Notes: a model not told the origin generated them from the sequence alone. 64,000 nt of DNA from Petrotoga olearia DSM 13574 (GCF_002895525.1 NZ_AZRL01000016.1:62001-126000), one strand, 5' to 3'; positions 18,326-27,918 are shown, counted from the first letter of the stretch. Made by a program: numbers and translations.

Positions 18326-18916
18326 ATGGCTACAGGTAATTTAGTAGTAATCGTAGGGCCTATGTATTCTGGCAAAACTTCTGAATTAATCTCTTTCATT
18401 GAAATTTACACCCTTGGGAAAAAGAAGATAAAAGTTTTTAAGCCTTTATTAGATAACAGATATAACGAAACTTCTATTGTATCTCATTCTAATACATCCG
18501 TTAAAGCTATTCCTATCAATAATTCTGCTGAAATTCTGCCTCGACTTGATGGAGACGAAAAGGCGATTTTTATAGATGAAATTCAGTTTTTAGACGAATC
18601 ACTTAGAGAAGTGGTTGTCGAGATGATCAATTCTGGTAAGGATGTGTACTGTGCGGGTCTGGATTTGAGTTATAAAAATAATCCATTCAAAGTTACCTCT
18701 TTATTAATGTCTCATGCAGACACTGTGATTAAAAAGAAAGCAGTCTGTCATGAATGTGGAGAATACAAGGGTACAATAACTTATAAAACTGTGGAAAACG
18801 GTGGAGAAATCGATGTTGGCGGATTTGAAAAATATATCGCTGTCTGTAGGGACTGCTACTTGGAGTTGAATAAAAGCAAACAGAACCAAAACAAATTACA
18901 GAATCAAGGGGGTTGA
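18326..18916 (+). CDS. tdk: Thymidine kinase
   Basis: Salvage enzyme phosphorylating thymidine with ATP. The Walker A is GPMYSGKT (residues 11-18), and IFIDEIQFLDE holds the catalytic Glu85. The lasso domain has CHECGEYKGT and CRDCYLE, four cysteines for structural zinc. It is 196 residues, the normal type II TK1-like length. The next gene, an aldo/keto reductase, begins 3 nt after its stop. Confidence 0.96.
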   Translation: MATGNLVVIVGPMYSGKTSELISFIEIYTLGKKKIKVFKPLLDNRYNETSIVSHSNTSVKAIPINNSAEILPRLDGDEKAIFIDEIQFLDESLREVVVEMINSGKDVYCAGLDLSYKNNPFKVTSLLMSHADTVIKKKAVCHECGEYKGTITYKTVENGGEIDVGGFEKYIAVCRDCYLELNKSKQNQNKLQNQGG

Positions 18917-18919
18917 TCT

Positions 18920-19744
18920 ATGCGAATTACAAGCATCTCTGATAAAGTGGAATTAGCCAATAAAGTGAAAATCCCTTGGTTGGGCTATGGGACATACAAA
19001 GCCCACGGGGATGAATTGATAGAGGGTGTAAAGCACGCTTTAAGTATAGGATATAGGTTGATAGATACCGCTGAAATGTACGAAAATGAAGAAGAGATAG
19101 GTAAAGCTATCAGGCAAAGTAAAATACCGAGAGATGAAATTTTTATAACCTCCAAAGTATGGAATACGAATCAAGGTTTTGAAAGTACTTTAAACTCTTT
19201 TGAGAATTCATTAAAAAGATTAGGAACAGATTATTTAGACTTATATTTAATTCACTGGCCTGTAAGTGGAAAATACTTAGAAACATGGAAAGCTCTTGAA
19301 AAGTTGTATAAAGAAGGTAGAGTAAAGGCTATAGGTGTGAGTAACTTTTTAGTTCATCATCTTCAAGATATAATAAACAACTGTGAAATTACACCTATGG
19401 TTAATCAAGTAGAATTTCATCCATACTTATTGCAAAGAGATCTTTTGGATTTTTGTCAAAGAAACAGGATACGACTTGAGGCTTGGAGTCCTTTAATGAG
19501 GGGAAGAGTTCTAAACATACCTCAGATAGTTGATATAGCAAATAAGTATAAAAAAACTCCTGCACAAATAGTTTTAAGATGGGACTTACAACATGGTGTG
19601 GTAACTATTCCCAAATCTGTACACAAAGAAAGAATAAAAGAAAATGCCGATATTTTCGATTTTGAACTAACAGAAGAAGAAATGAATACCATAGACAATT
19701 TAGACCAGAATAAAAGATTTGGAGCAAATCCCGATGATTTTTAA
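18920..19744 (+). CDS. Aldo/keto reductase
   Basis: A 274-residue NAD(P)H-dependent carbonyl reductase of the AKR5-like group. The catalytic tetrad is visible: D in RLIDTAEMYENEEEIG, Y in the same motif, K in FITSKVWN and H in LYLIHWPV. IGVSNF and IPKSVHKERIKEN are the usual cofactor-loop motifs. GGGGGTTGATCT precedes the ATG. It appears cotranscribed with tdk; the substrate is unknown. Confidence 0.93.
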   Translation: MRITSISDKVELANKVKIPWLGYGTYKAHGDELIEGVKHALSIGYRLIDTAEMYENEEEIGKAIRQSKIPRDEIFITSKVWNTNQGFESTLNSFENSLKRLGTDYLDLYLIHWPVSGKYLETWKALEKLYKEGRVKAIGVSNFLVHHLQDIINNCEITPMVNQVEFHPYLLQRDLLDFCQRNRIRLEAWSPLMRGRVLNIPQIVDIANKYKKTPAQIVLRWDLQHGVVTIPKSVHKERIKENADIFDFELTEEEMNTIDNLDQNKRFGANPDDF

Positions 19745-19771
19745 GAGTAACATAGGTTTTAAAAAGATTAA

Positions 19772-19800
19772 TTGATTTTTCAACAATGAAGTGCTATAAT
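19772..19800 (+). promoter_or_regulatory. ffs: Promoter of the SRP RNA gene
   Basis: TTGATT (19772-19777), 17 nt, perfect TATAAT (19795-19800). The predicted start lies several nt later, close to the SRP RNA 5' end. Confidence 0.8.
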
Positions 19801-19818
19801 ATGAAAGCACCATTACAG

Positions 19819-19919
19819 GAGGCTGGGTCCTGCGCAATAGGAACCCGTGAAACTGGTCAGGCCCGGAAGGGAGCAGCCATAAGCGGAGATTTCTATGTGC
19901 AGCAGGGAAACCCAGCCAT
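19819..19919 (+). ncRNA. ffs: Signal recognition particle RNA (4.5S type)
   Basis: About 100 nt folding as a single long hairpin. The closing stem is GGCTGGG (19821-19827) with CCCAGCC (19911-19917). The apical domain holds the universal SRP signature: GGTCAGGCCCGGAAGGGAGCA, split here as GGTCAGGCCCG + GAAGGGAGCA, with the GGAA-type tetraloop region. It binds Ffh for cotranslational targeting of membrane and secreted proteins. It is the short form without an Alu domain. No terminator is visible before the following gene. Confidence 0.96.
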
Positions 19920-19947
19920 CTTTAATAATTTTGGAGGTACAAAAAAA

Positions 19948-20697
19948 TTGGCGCAAAAAAAGAAAAACAAAAACGAATATGAAGATGTTCAAATATACGG
20001 CCCCGAAGAAATAGCTTTTATGAAAGTTGACGAGGTAATCAAAAAAGTTAATAAAGATCTGAAGCCTGCTAAAGAAAAAGAAATTAAAAAAACTCCTTCT
20101 TTTGAGCATTACTACAGCGAAAATCCAACGTCAGAATTAACTGTAAAGGAGTTAATTTTAAATTTGAGAAATGGGCACAAGTATCTATTTAAAGCCCCAT
20201 CCGGAGTATATGGAAAGAAAAGGATAGACAAGGCAAGTATTTTATTGATTGAAAAAGTAGAACTAACAAATGAAAAAGTTTTAGACATGGGATGCGGATA
20301 CGGTGCGATAGGTATAGCCTTAAAAAAAGAGTTTCCTGACATTGATCTGTATATGAGTGATATAAATAACAGAGCCGTTGATTTTTCTAAAATAAACGCC
20401 AAAAACAACAATATAAATGCTGTGATCAAACAAGGGAATCTATTTAAGCCTTGGGAAGAAGAATACTTTGATGTTATTGTTACCAACCCACCAATAGTTG
20501 CAGGTAAGGAAGTATTACATGAATTGGTCGAAGGATCGTACGATCATTTGAATGAGAATGGAAGGTTGTATTTAGTAGCTTACCATAATAAAGGCGGAAA
20601 AGGCTTAGAAGATTACATGAAAAAAATTTTTGGCAACGTAAAAGAGTTAGAAAAATCTGGAGGTTTTAGAGTTTATCTTTCGATAAAGAGGGGCTAA
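19948..20697 (+). CDS. Class I SAM methyltransferase, RsmC-like
   Basis: A 249-residue methyltransferase with a small-molecule-MTase fold. SAM motif I is VLDMGCGYGAIGIAL; motif IV is VIVTNPPIVAG, the NPP(I/Y) type used for base N-methylation, as in RsmC-like 16S rRNA guanine methylases. It starts at TTG 19948, 8 nt after GGAGGT. The frame stays open upstream through the SRP RNA, but that part is RNA rather than protein. The first 50 residues are Lys-rich (AQKKKNKNEY) and may bind RNA. No promoter is evident between the SRP RNA and the start, so read-through transcription is likely. Confidence 0.88.
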   Translation: MAQKKKNKNEYEDVQIYGPEEIAFMKVDEVIKKVNKDLKPAKEKEIKKTPSFEHYYSENPTSELTVKELILNLRNGHKYLFKAPSGVYGKKRIDKASILLIEKVELTNEKVLDMGCGYGAIGIALKKEFPDIDLYMSDINNRAVDFSKINAKNNNINAVIKQGNLFKPWEEEYFDVIVTNPPIVAGKEVLHELVEGSYDHLNENGRLYLVAYHNKGGKGLEDYMKKIFGNVKELEKSGGFRVYLSIKRG

Positions 20698-20698
20698 G

Positions 20699-21451
20699 AT
20701 GTTTTTTGGATGCAAAAATCTTTCTTTCAGTTATTATGAAAAAAAAGTACTAACAAATATCAACTTGGATGTACAAAAAGGCGAATTTATCGGTTTAGTT
20801 GGGAGTAATGGAAGTGGAAAATCTACGCTTCTAAAGCTTCTATGTGGCATTTTATCTCCCAAAGAGGGAGAAATAATCATCAAAGATCAAAAATTAGATG
20901 AACGTAATAGAATAAAGGTAGGTTATATTTTTCAGAACCCTGAAAATCAAATTATAGGTGTCACTGTCGAAGAGGATGTAGCATTTGGGTTAGAAAACAT
21001 AGGGGTCCCAAGAGAAAAAATGCTTGAAAGGATCGAGTGGGCTCTTTCAACGGTAGGGTTGGAAGGGTTGAACCACGCAGACCCTAATGCATTATCTGGA
21101 GGGCAAAAACAAAGGCTTGCAATAGCATCAATCCTGGCTATGGAACCTGAGATTATACTCATGGATGAACCCACGTCAATGTTGGATCCAAAAGGTCGAA
21201 ACGAGATCTATAAAGTTATACACAATCTTAGAGAAATAGGAGAAACGATTATAATTGCCTCTCATCATTCTTCTGACTTGGAACATGTAGACAAAATCAT
21301 CGCTCTCAACGATGGAGAGATTGTTTTTGAAGGAGAAAAAGATCAATTTTACAAAAACGACGTTATCCAATCTGAGCTTCCTTTTAAAGAAAAAATAAAA
21401 AGGCAATTCAATACCGATTTAAAAAAGCTGGTTGATGAACTATGTCGATAA
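20699..21451 (+). CDS. ecfA1: Energy-coupling factor transporter ATPase A1
   Basis: Cytoplasmic ATPase powering ECF-type vitamin or metal uptake. Walker A GSNGSGKST (residues 35-43), the Q-loop FQNPENQIIGVTVEEDVAFGLEN typical of CbiO/EcfA, signature LSGGQKQRLAIA, Walker B ILMDEPTSMLDP and switch ASHHSSDL. It begins immediately after the methyltransferase stop and overlaps ecfA2 by 10 nt. No EcfT or substrate-binding S component is nearby. Confidence 0.93.
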   Translation: MFFGCKNLSFSYYEKKVLTNINLDVQKGEFIGLVGSNGSGKSTLLKLLCGILSPKEGEIIIKDQKLDERNRIKVGYIFQNPENQIIGVTVEEDVAFGLENIGVPREKMLERIEWALSTVGLEGLNHADPNALSGGQKQRLAIASILAMEPEIILMDEPTSMLDPKGRNEIYKVIHNLREIGETIIIASHHSSDLEHVDKIIALNDGEIVFEGEKDQFYKNDVIQSELPFKEKIKRQFNTDLKKLVDELCR

Positions 21452-22248
21452 TACTTGAAGATGTAAGTTTTACTTACTCCTTGAATACACCTTTTCAAAA
21501 AAGAGCTTTATCAAATATAAACATAGAAATTAAAAAAGGGGACTTATGGTTATTCGTTGGGCATACAGGATCCGGTAAGACTACTTTAATGAGTTTAATG
21601 AACGGATTACTTATTCCTCAACAAGGAAGTGTATTAGTTGAGGGATTATCCACAAAAGACAAAAAGGTCAACATAAAAGATATCAGAAAGAAAATTGGCA
21701 TTGTTTTTCAATACCCTGAATCCCAATTTTTTCTTCCTACCATCAAAGAAGAAATAATGTTTGCACCGAAAAATTTTGGGGTGCAACTAAGTGACGATTT
21801 ACTAAAGTACTATTTAGACTTGGTAAAGTTACCCGAATCATACCTTGAAAAAAATCCATTTGAGCTCTCAGGTGGAGAAATGAGAAAGGTAGCGATTATC
21901 TCTGTTCTCTCCTATAACCCTGATTATATAATCTTTGATGAACCCACTGTAGGATTAGACTACCTGACAAAAACTTCTATATTCAACCTTATAAAAGAAC
22001 TTCACAACTTGGGAAAGACCATAATAATATCAACTCACTGGATAGACGAATTCGCCAGTTTGAAACCTAAAGTACTGTTATTGAAAAACGGAGAAGAAGC
22101 TTTTAAAGGTAATTTTGACGATTTTGTTTTGTTGGATGAAAATACTCTGTGGGAAGCTGGTATAATATTAACTGAAAAGATGCAACTGTATAAATGTGCT
22201 ATAAAAACAGGGAAAAAGGAATTAGCTGAAAAAATTTCATCTATTTAA
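21442..22248 (+). CDS. ecfA2: Energy-coupling factor transporter ATPase A2
   Basis: Second ECF ATPase, 268 residues. Walker A GHTGSGKTT, Q-loop FQYPESQFFLPTIKEEIMFAPKNFG, signature LSGGEMRKVAI, Walker B IIFDEPTVGLD and switch STHWIDE. The signature GGE and FxYPxxQ are typical of EcfA2 partners. It overlaps the ecfA1 end, indicating coupled translation of the heterodimer. A tryptophan replaces the usual residue after the switch histidine (STHWID), a small oddity. Confidence 0.93.
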   Translation: MSIILEDVSFTYSLNTPFQKRALSNINIEIKKGDLWLFVGHTGSGKTTLMSLMNGLLIPQQGSVLVEGLSTKDKKVNIKDIRKKIGIVFQYPESQFFLPTIKEEIMFAPKNFGVQLSDDLLKYYLDLVKLPESYLEKNPFELSGGEMRKVAIISVLSYNPDYIIFDEPTVGLDYLTKTSIFNLIKELHNLGKTIIISTHWIDEFASLKPKVLLLKNGEEAFKGNFDDFVLLDENTLWEAGIILTEKMQLYKCAIKTGKKELAEKISSI

Positions 22249-22268
22249 AATCGAGGGGATGATGAAAA

Positions 22269-23492
22269 ATGAAAAAGATTCTTATCTTATCCATTTTTGT
22301 TTCTATCTTTTTATTACAGCTTTTTTCTCAGTCGAGCCAGGTTATCGATCTAAGAAGAAGTTTCTTGATATACACAGAAGGTGATTCCAGTATTGGTTCC
22401 TTGGTGGAACAATATTTAGAAAATAATCTGGAAAAACAAGGAAAGTATAAGGTATTAACAAAAGATGATCTGCTATTAGAAAATCTTAGAGAAATGCTCA
22501 AAAACGAAAATTACATCAAGGAAAATCTAGATGCGGATTTTTTAGTTTATATTCAAATACTTGAAAGCTTCCCTAACTTAGAAAGAAGCGAAGAGTTAGC
22601 ATGGTGGGAGTACCGTATAATAGCAAAGATCAACGTTGTTAAAATTTCAACTGGAGAAAATATCTATTCCAAACTTCATACTTCAAGTGGTACCTCATAT
22701 ATAAATGCTAGTACCAGCAATTTTGAAGCATTATACTATTCAAGAAGATCCGCTGCAAATAATCTTGCTTCGTCTATCGCTACAGAGCTGAACAAACTTT
22801 TTAAAATAAGGGCAAACATTGTAGCTAAAGAAAATAATTATGTTCATATAGATGCAGGCAGAAACGTTGGAATAAGAAAGGGCATGATGTTCGAATTTGT
22901 AATCAGTAAAGAACTGAATGGAGAGTTTTATGACCTTCACGGTGGCAAATTAATAGCCGAAGAAGTTTGGAATAATAACAGTTTACTCAAAATACTTGAA
23001 ACACCTAAAAATTTCAACTACCAAGATCAAAATGTTTACGTATTAGAAAATCCAAGTCTCTCTCCTATAAGAACCATCACAAGAATATTTTACGCGAACG
23101 AAGGTTTCGAAAAAAACGGTATTGGATTCGAAGTAGGAATCGATGATTATGAACACTTATATACTGGATTCTCTTTTGTGTTTTTGTTCGATGAAAATAC
23201 TATTGATGGTGATATTGATTTCAAGTTAGGGTATCTTAACTATCTATCAGAAATGGATTCAACTTTTTTGTTGGGGATCTTAGTAGGGTTTAAAAGTGTT
23301 ACAGCTTCTGATGATGCATCGGCTCTTTACTTTAAACTCACACCAGTTATCGAGTATAGTTATTATTTTAGCGAAACCTTTGGGCTATATCTTGAGGCTG
23401 GATACAATTTCTTATTTCCTTTAGAAGAAACAGGAAATATCGAATCGACAAATGATTTTAAAATCAATGCAGGCTTTACCTTTAGATTCTAA
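22269..23492 (+). CDS. Exported protein with C-terminal outer-membrane barrel
   Basis: A 407-residue protein with signal peptide MKKILILSIFVSIFLLQLFSQ. Residues 30-150 form a CsgG/DUF4384-like soluble domain (LIYTEGDSSIGSLVEQYLENNLEKQG, KYKVLTKDDLLLE, ADFLVYIQILES). Residues 175-255 look beta-rich, with NYVHIDAGRNVGIRKGMMFEF resembling the flagellar assembly FlgT-like mid domain. Residues 265-407 are alternating strands ending in NAGFTFRF, a C-terminal Phe as expected of an outer-membrane barrel. It probably sits in the toga (outer sheath). I do not recognise a named family. Confidence 0.75.
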   Translation: MKKILILSIFVSIFLLQLFSQSSQVIDLRRSFLIYTEGDSSIGSLVEQYLENNLEKQGKYKVLTKDDLLLENLREMLKNENYIKENLDADFLVYIQILESFPNLERSEELAWWEYRIIAKINVVKISTGENIYSKLHTSSGTSYINASTSNFEALYYSRRSAANNLASSIATELNKLFKIRANIVAKENNYVHIDAGRNVGIRKGMMFEFVISKELNGEFYDLHGGKLIAEEVWNNNSLLKILETPKNFNYQDQNVYVLENPSLSPIRTITRIFYANEGFEKNGIGFEVGIDDYEHLYTGFSFVFLFDENTIDGDIDFKLGYLNYLSEMDSTFLLGILVGFKSVTASDDASALYFKLTPVIEYSYYFSETFGLYLEAGYNFLFPLEETGNIESTNDFKINAGFTFRF

Positions 23493-23536
23493 TATATTTG
23501 GAATCACGGGCAGAGGTTTAATGGAGGTGTGTTTTT

Positions 23537-25513
23537 ATGTTCACGATCCGCTCAGAATACGAACCTCAAGGAGATCAACCAAAAGCAATAGAAGAACTCT
23601 CATCTGGAATCAATAAAAATTATAGATTTCAAACTTTATTAGGTGTAACAGGATCTGGTAAAACCTACACAATGGCTAATATTATTGCAAAAGTTAATAG
23701 ACCAACTTTAGTTCTCTCTCCGAATAAGATCTTAGCCGTTCAACTATACAACGAATTCAAGGAGTTTTTTCCAGAAAATAGAGTCGAATTTTTTATAAGT
23801 TATTACGATTACTACCAACCAGAAGCTTACATTCCTTCTCGAGACATATACATAGAAAAAAATGCAGACATAAACGATATTTTAGTCAAAATGAGGCTTT
23901 CGACGTTAAAATCAGTTTTAACAAGAAGAGACGTAATTGTAGTTTCCAGTGTCTCAGCTATTTATGCATCTGGAAACCCTGATGACTTTTCAAACATAAA
24001 CCTTTATCTGCGAGTGAATGAAGAGTATTCTAGAAGAGAAATCCTTGTTAAACTTGGGAAAATGCAATACACAAGGCAAGAAAAAGATTTTCTCGGTGGG
24101 ACGTTCAGATGGAAAGGGGATGTTTTAGAAATATTCCCTCCTTACGAAGATTTTGGAATAAGGGTAACTTTTTTTGATAACGAAGTCGAAAAGATCGAAG
24201 CCATAGACGTACTCAACAGAACTATAATAGAAGAATTTGACAAAATTACTATTTATCCAGCGAAAGAATTTGTAACCAGTCAGGAAAAGATTTTTTCGGC
24301 TATTGAAAGAATAAATGCCGATCTGCAAACCCAGATAGAATATTTCAAAAGAGAAGGGAAACTTTTAGAAGCTCAAAGAATAGAACAAAGGGTAAGACAA
24401 GATATAGAATTTCTCCAGACTTTAGGATACTGCAAAGGGATAGAAAATTATTCAAGATATTTCGATGGAAGAAATCCCGGAGACTCTCCGTGGACTCTTT
24501 TGGATTACTTCGACGATGATTTTATTGCCTTTATCGACGAATCTCACATTGCCGTTCCACAGTTAAGGGCAATGTTCAGAGGAGATTACGCGAGGAAGAA
24601 AAACCTAGTAGACTACGGGTTTAGATTACCATCTGCCTTAGATAACAGACCTTTAAGATTCGAAGAATTTTTAGAAAAAACCAATCAAATTATCTTTGTA
24701 TCAGCTACCCCAGGTCCATTTGAAATGGAAGTATCAGACCAAATAGTTGAACAAATTATTAGACCTACAGGACTTGTGGACCCAAAGGTTGAAGTAAAAT
24801 CTACGGAAGGTCAAGTGGACGATTTCATATCCGAAGTAAAAGAGGTTGTAGAAAGAGGAGAAAGAGCTCTAGCGGTAGTTTTAACAAAGAAAGATGCCGA
24901 AATCCTCTCAGATCATTTAAACCTAATGGGCATTAAATCACTGTATCTACACTCTGAACTCGATACAATTGAAAGAGCGGAGGTAGTAAAAAAGTTAAGA
25001 AACGGGGAAATTGAAGTAGTTGTGGGGGTAAACTTACTCAGAGAAGGATTAGATTTGCCGGAAGTTTCTCTGGTTGCCATTATGGATGCAGATAGAGAAG
25101 GATTTTTAAGGTCTGAAACGACGTTGATTCAAACGATTGGTAGGGCTGCAAGAAACGTTGAAGGAAAGGTATTACTATACGCAGACAGAATAACAGAGGC
25201 TATGAAAACCGCTATCGACGAAACAAATAGAAGAAGAGAAATACAGATTCAATATAACAAAGAAAACAACATTATCCCCCGAAGTATCATTAAAAAATTA
25301 CCGGAAGATATGTTTGCCCCATTCAAAGATAACGAGGTAAAAGAAGAAGACTATATATTCGCCGTAGAGGAGAACCTCTCTCCGGATGATTACTTAGCTA
25401 TGCTTGAAGAAAAAATGTACGAAGCAGCCTCGGAATTAAAATACGAAGAAGCAGCAAGATACCGAGACGAAATTAAAAGGATAAAAAGAAAATACAACAT
25501 CAAGCAAAATTAA
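23537..25513 (+). CDS. uvrB: Excinuclease ABC subunit B
   Basis: Damage-verifying helicase of nucleotide excision repair. Walker A GVTGSGKT at residues 36-43, the beta-hairpin region [20 protein letters not shown], helicase motif [19 protein letters not shown]-type motif VI and a C-terminal UVR domain ([23 protein letters not shown]) for UvrC binding. The 658 residues are full length. GGAGGTG precedes the ATG. uvrA and uvrC are not in this window. Confidence 0.97.
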   Translation: MFTIRSEYEPQGDQPKAIEELSSGINKNYRFQTLLGVTGSGKTYTMANIIAKVNRPTLVLSPNKILAVQLYNEFKEFFPENRVEFFISYYDYYQPEAYIPSRDIYIEKNADINDILVKMRLSTLKSVLTRRDVIVVSSVSAIYASGNPDDFSNINLYLRVNEEYSRREILVKLGKMQYTRQEKDFLGGTFRWKGDVLEIFPPYEDFGIRVTFFDNEVEKIEAIDVLNRTIIEEFDKITIYPAKEFVTSQEKIFSAIERINADLQTQIEYFKREGKLLEAQRIEQRVRQDIEFLQTLGYCKGIENYSRYFDGRNPGDSPWTLLDYFDDDFIAFIDESHIAVPQLRAMFRGDYARKKNLVDYGFRLPSALDNRPLRFEEFLEKTNQIIFVSATPGPFEMEVSDQIVEQIIRPTGLVDPKVEVKSTEGQVDDFISEVKEVVERGERALAVVLTKKDAEILSDHLNLMGIKSLYLHSELDTIERAEVVKKLRNGEIEVVVGVNLLREGLDLPEVSLVAIMDADREGFLRSETTLIQTIGRAARNVEGKVLLYADRITEAMKTAIDETNRRREIQIQYNKENNIIPRSIIKKLPEDMFAPFKDNEVKEEDYIFAVEENLSPDDYLAMLEEKMYEAASELKYEEAARYRDEIKRIKRKYNIKQN

Positions 25514-25530
25514 CTCTAAAAAACAATTTA

Positions 25531-25562
25531 AAAAGGTGTAGAATTTCTACACCTTTTCTTTT
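25531..25562. terminator. Bidirectional terminator after uvrB
   Basis: A perfect 13-bp stem: AAAAGGTGTAGAA (25531-25543), a single-base centre, TTCTACACCTTTT (25545-25557), followed by a T-rich run. It overlaps the stop codon of the convergent membrane-protein gene and serves both strands. In practice the loop must open to several nt. Confidence 0.9.
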
Positions 25563-25906
25563 TTTTGATTTACGTGAATACTTCTCACCTTTTTTCTCAA
25601 AAATCTATCCGTATCAAAAAAGAACCTGAAAAGAGCCCAAATGAATATAAAAAATATACATAATGTAATCCACAACATTTCAACATCTCCCATGACCCCA
25701 AAAATGCCTGTTCCTCTTATACCAGTAATAATAAATGCCAACAACCACTCTTGACTTAAAAGAGCTACTATGGTTATAGCAAAAAGAATCCATGGTTGGT
25801 TAATAACCAGAGAAAACACAAATAAAGAAGCCAATCCGGCAATCCATAAGATTATTCTGTAGATATTTCTACCACTACTCTTTTCTTCTTTGAAATCTCC
25901 TGCCAA
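25547..25906 (-). CDS. Small uncharacterised membrane protein
   Basis: About 119 residues with three hydrophobic segments (IYRIILWIAGLASLFVFSLVI, WILFAITIVALLSQEWLLAFIITGI, MLWITLCIFFIFIWALFRFFF) and a basic C-terminal tail (RFLRKKVRSIHVNQKKEK). The TTG at 25906 is preferred, 6 nt after GGAGGTG; the longer TTG at 25921 would contain that site. It follows lepA by about 17 nt and is probably cotranscribed. I do not recognise the family. Confidence 0.7.
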   Translation of the reverse strand: MAGDFKEEKSSGRNIYRIILWIAGLASLFVFSLVINQPWILFAITIVALLSQEWLLAFIITGIRGTGIFGVMGDVEMLWITLCIFFIFIWALFRFFFDTDRFLRKKVRSIHVNQKKEKV

Positions 25907-25923
25907 CTTTGACACCTCCAAAT

Positions 25924-27744
25924 TTATTCTTCATCTTCGTTAACCTTCAACAAAGCCAGGAAGGCTTCTTGAGGAATATTGACCCTGCCAATCTCTCTCA
26001 TCCTTTTTTTACCTTCTTTTTGCTTTTCTAGCAATTTCATCTTTCTAGTCACATCTCCACCATAACACTTTTGAAGGACGTCTTTCCTTAAGGCTTTAAT
26101 AGTGGATCTTGCAATTATCTTACCCTTACAATATGCTTGGATAGGTATCTCAAACTGATGTCTGGGGATTAAATCCCTTAATTTATCCACTAATTTTCTG
26201 GCTAATGTATAACTCTGACTCTCATGAACTACGTAAGATAAAGCATCAACTTTCTCTCTATTTATTAAAATTTCGAGCTTCACCAAATTAGATTCTTTGT
26301 ACCCTGTTATCTCGTAATCCATAGAGGCATAACCTTTACTAATAGCCTTCATTTTATCGAAAAAATCGAAGATCAAATCAGCCAAAGGAATTTCAAAATG
26401 TAAAACTACCCTATTCTTACCTGCGTTTGAAACATGAGAAAAATTACCTCTTTTTTCAACTTGAGCCAAATTTATTAAATCCCCCATATAATCAGGTGGA
26501 GTAATAATATCCAACTTACAAAAAGGTTCATAAACTTTTTCTATCAAATCTTCATCGGGAAACTCTGAAGGATTTGTAATTTCTATTTCTTCACCATTTT
26601 TTAGCTTGGCTTTGTAAATTACACTCGGGACTGTGAGTATAACTGCAAGCTCAAACTCCCTTTGCAAACGCTCTTTTACTACATCCATGTGAAGCAAACC
26701 CAAAAAACCTACCCTAAAACCGTATCCCATAGCCGGGGAACTTTCAGGCGTGAATACAAGAGAAGCATCGTTCAATTTCAACTTTTCTAGTGCCTTTCTT
26801 AATTCCTCATAATACTCAGGTAAACCTGGATAAAGTCCCGCATAAACCATAGGTTTTACTTCTTTGTAACCAGGAAGGGGTTTATCTATCGGATCCATTG
26901 CATTAGTAATAGTGTCTCCTACTCTTGCTTGCTCAATATCTTTTATTCCTGCTACAATGTAACCTATTTCGCCAGCAGACAGATCCTCTGTCTCTATCAT
27001 CTCTGGGTGAAAGATCCCAACCTCGATAACTTCATAGGTTGCATTAGAAGCCATTAATTTAATCTTGTCACCTTTTTTTACTTTCCCATTAAATATCCTA
27101 CAATAAACGATGATCCCTTTGTACTTATCGTACTTAGCATCGAAGATCAAACCCTTCAGCTTATTCGAAACATTTCCTTTACTAAGGGGAGAAGGAACCT
27201 TTTGAATAATCAGTTCTAATAAATCTTCAACACCCTCTCCAGTTTTTGCACTAATCGTGACTATGGAATCGGCTTCTATACCAACCAAATCGTTTATTTC
27301 CAACATTGTTTCATCAATATTAGCAGTGGGAAGATCTATTTTATTAACTGCACCTATGATCTCCAAATTATTTTCCAACGCTAAATAAGTATTAGTAACC
27401 GTTTGGGCTTGAACGCCTTGAGTGGCATCAACCAGTAAAATAGCTCCTTCACACGCTGCCAAACTTCTTGAAACTTCATAGGTAAAATCAATATGCCCAG
27501 GTGTATCCAAAATGTTCAACTCATATTCATTTCCATCTTTTCCAGTATAAAAAACCTTGACCGGATGTGATTTTATAGTAATTCCTTTCTCTCTTTCAAG
27601 GTCCATTGAATCTAAATACTGTTCTCTCATATTCCTTTCGTCTATCGAGTGCGTCAATTCAAGAATTCTATCCATCAAGGTTGTTTTTCCATGATCAATA
27701 TGGGCAATTATTGCTATATTTCTAATAAAATTAGGATCAAACAA
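25924..27744 (-). CDS. lepA: Elongation factor 4 (LepA)
   Basis: Translational GTPase that remodels stalled or back-translocated ribosomes. G1 AHIDHGKTT (residues 14-22), G2/G3 EKGITIKSHPV and DTPGHIDF, G4 NKID. The C-terminal LepA-specific domain includes IPRHQFEIPIQA and KCYGGDVTRKMKLLEKQKEGKKRMRE. The start is put at TTG 27744, 9 nt after GGAGGTG, giving 606 residues as usual; a TTG at 27771 would place the site inside the gene. Confidence 0.95.
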   Translation of the reverse strand: MFDPNFIRNIAIIAHIDHGKTTLMDRILELTHSIDERNMREQYLDSMDLEREKGITIKSHPVKVFYTGKDGNEYELNILDTPGHIDFTYEVSRSLAACEGAILLVDATQGVQAQTVTNTYLALENNLEIIGAVNKIDLPTANIDETMLEINDLVGIEADSIVTISAKTGEGVEDLLELIIQKVPSPLSKGNVSNKLKGLIFDAKYDKYKGIIVYCRIFNGKVKKGDKIKLMASNATYEVIEVGIFHPEMIETEDLSAGEIGYIVAGIKDIEQARVGDTITNAMDPIDKPLPGYKEVKPMVYAGLYPGLPEYYEELRKALEKLKLNDASLVFTPESSPAMGYGFRVGFLGLLHMDVVKERLQREFELAVILTVPSVIYKAKLKNGEEIEITNPSEFPDEDLIEKVYEPFCKLDIITPPDYMGDLINLAQVEKRGNFSHVSNAGKNRVVLHFEIPLADLIFDFFDKMKAISKGYASMDYEITGYKESNLVKLEILINREKVDALSYVVHESQSYTLARKLVDKLRDLIPRHQFEIPIQAYCKGKIIARSTIKALRKDVLQKCYGGDVTRKMKLLEKQKEGKKRMREIGRVNIPQEAFLALLKVNEDEE

Positions 27745-27782
27745 AAAAGAAAGCACCTCCAAAACCCTCAAAATATAGAAAT

Positions 27783-27788
27783 ATTATA
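27783..27788 (-). promoter_or_regulatory. Probable -10 box for lepA
   Basis: TATAAT on the minus strand about 40 nt before the lepA start. I see no clear -35. Confidence 0.5.
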
Positions 27789-27859
27789 CCATAAAAAAGA
27801 CAAAGTAAAAAGACTACGCATTAGATAATATTAGATATTTCTTTTTTTAATAGATCTTT

Positions 27860-27879
27860 GTTTGCACAATTCTGCAAAC
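27860..27879. promoter_or_regulatory. Inverted repeat, candidate operator
   Basis: GTTTGCA-CAATTC-TGCAAAC is a perfect 7-bp inverted repeat with a 6-bp centre, in the gap between divergent lepA and the hydroxyacid dehydrogenase, about 35 bp upstream of the latter's -10. The form suits a dimeric repressor or activator; no T-tract follows, so it is not a terminator. Confidence 0.55.
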
Positions 27880-27912
27880 AAATGATAGCATACCCTTAGC
27901 TTTTTATTATGA

Positions 27913-27918
27913 TATAAT
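27913..27918 (+). promoter_or_regulatory. -10 box for the hydroxyacid dehydrogenase gene
   Basis: TATAAT in the context TATGATATAATTAAAG, about 55 nt before the G-rich leader element. The -35 is weak. Confidence 0.6.

Noticed and set aside
19786-19947. N-terminal extension of the methyltransferase through the SRP RNA
   Set aside because: This stretch is the SRP RNA and its promoter. A good ribosome site and TTG start lie after it.
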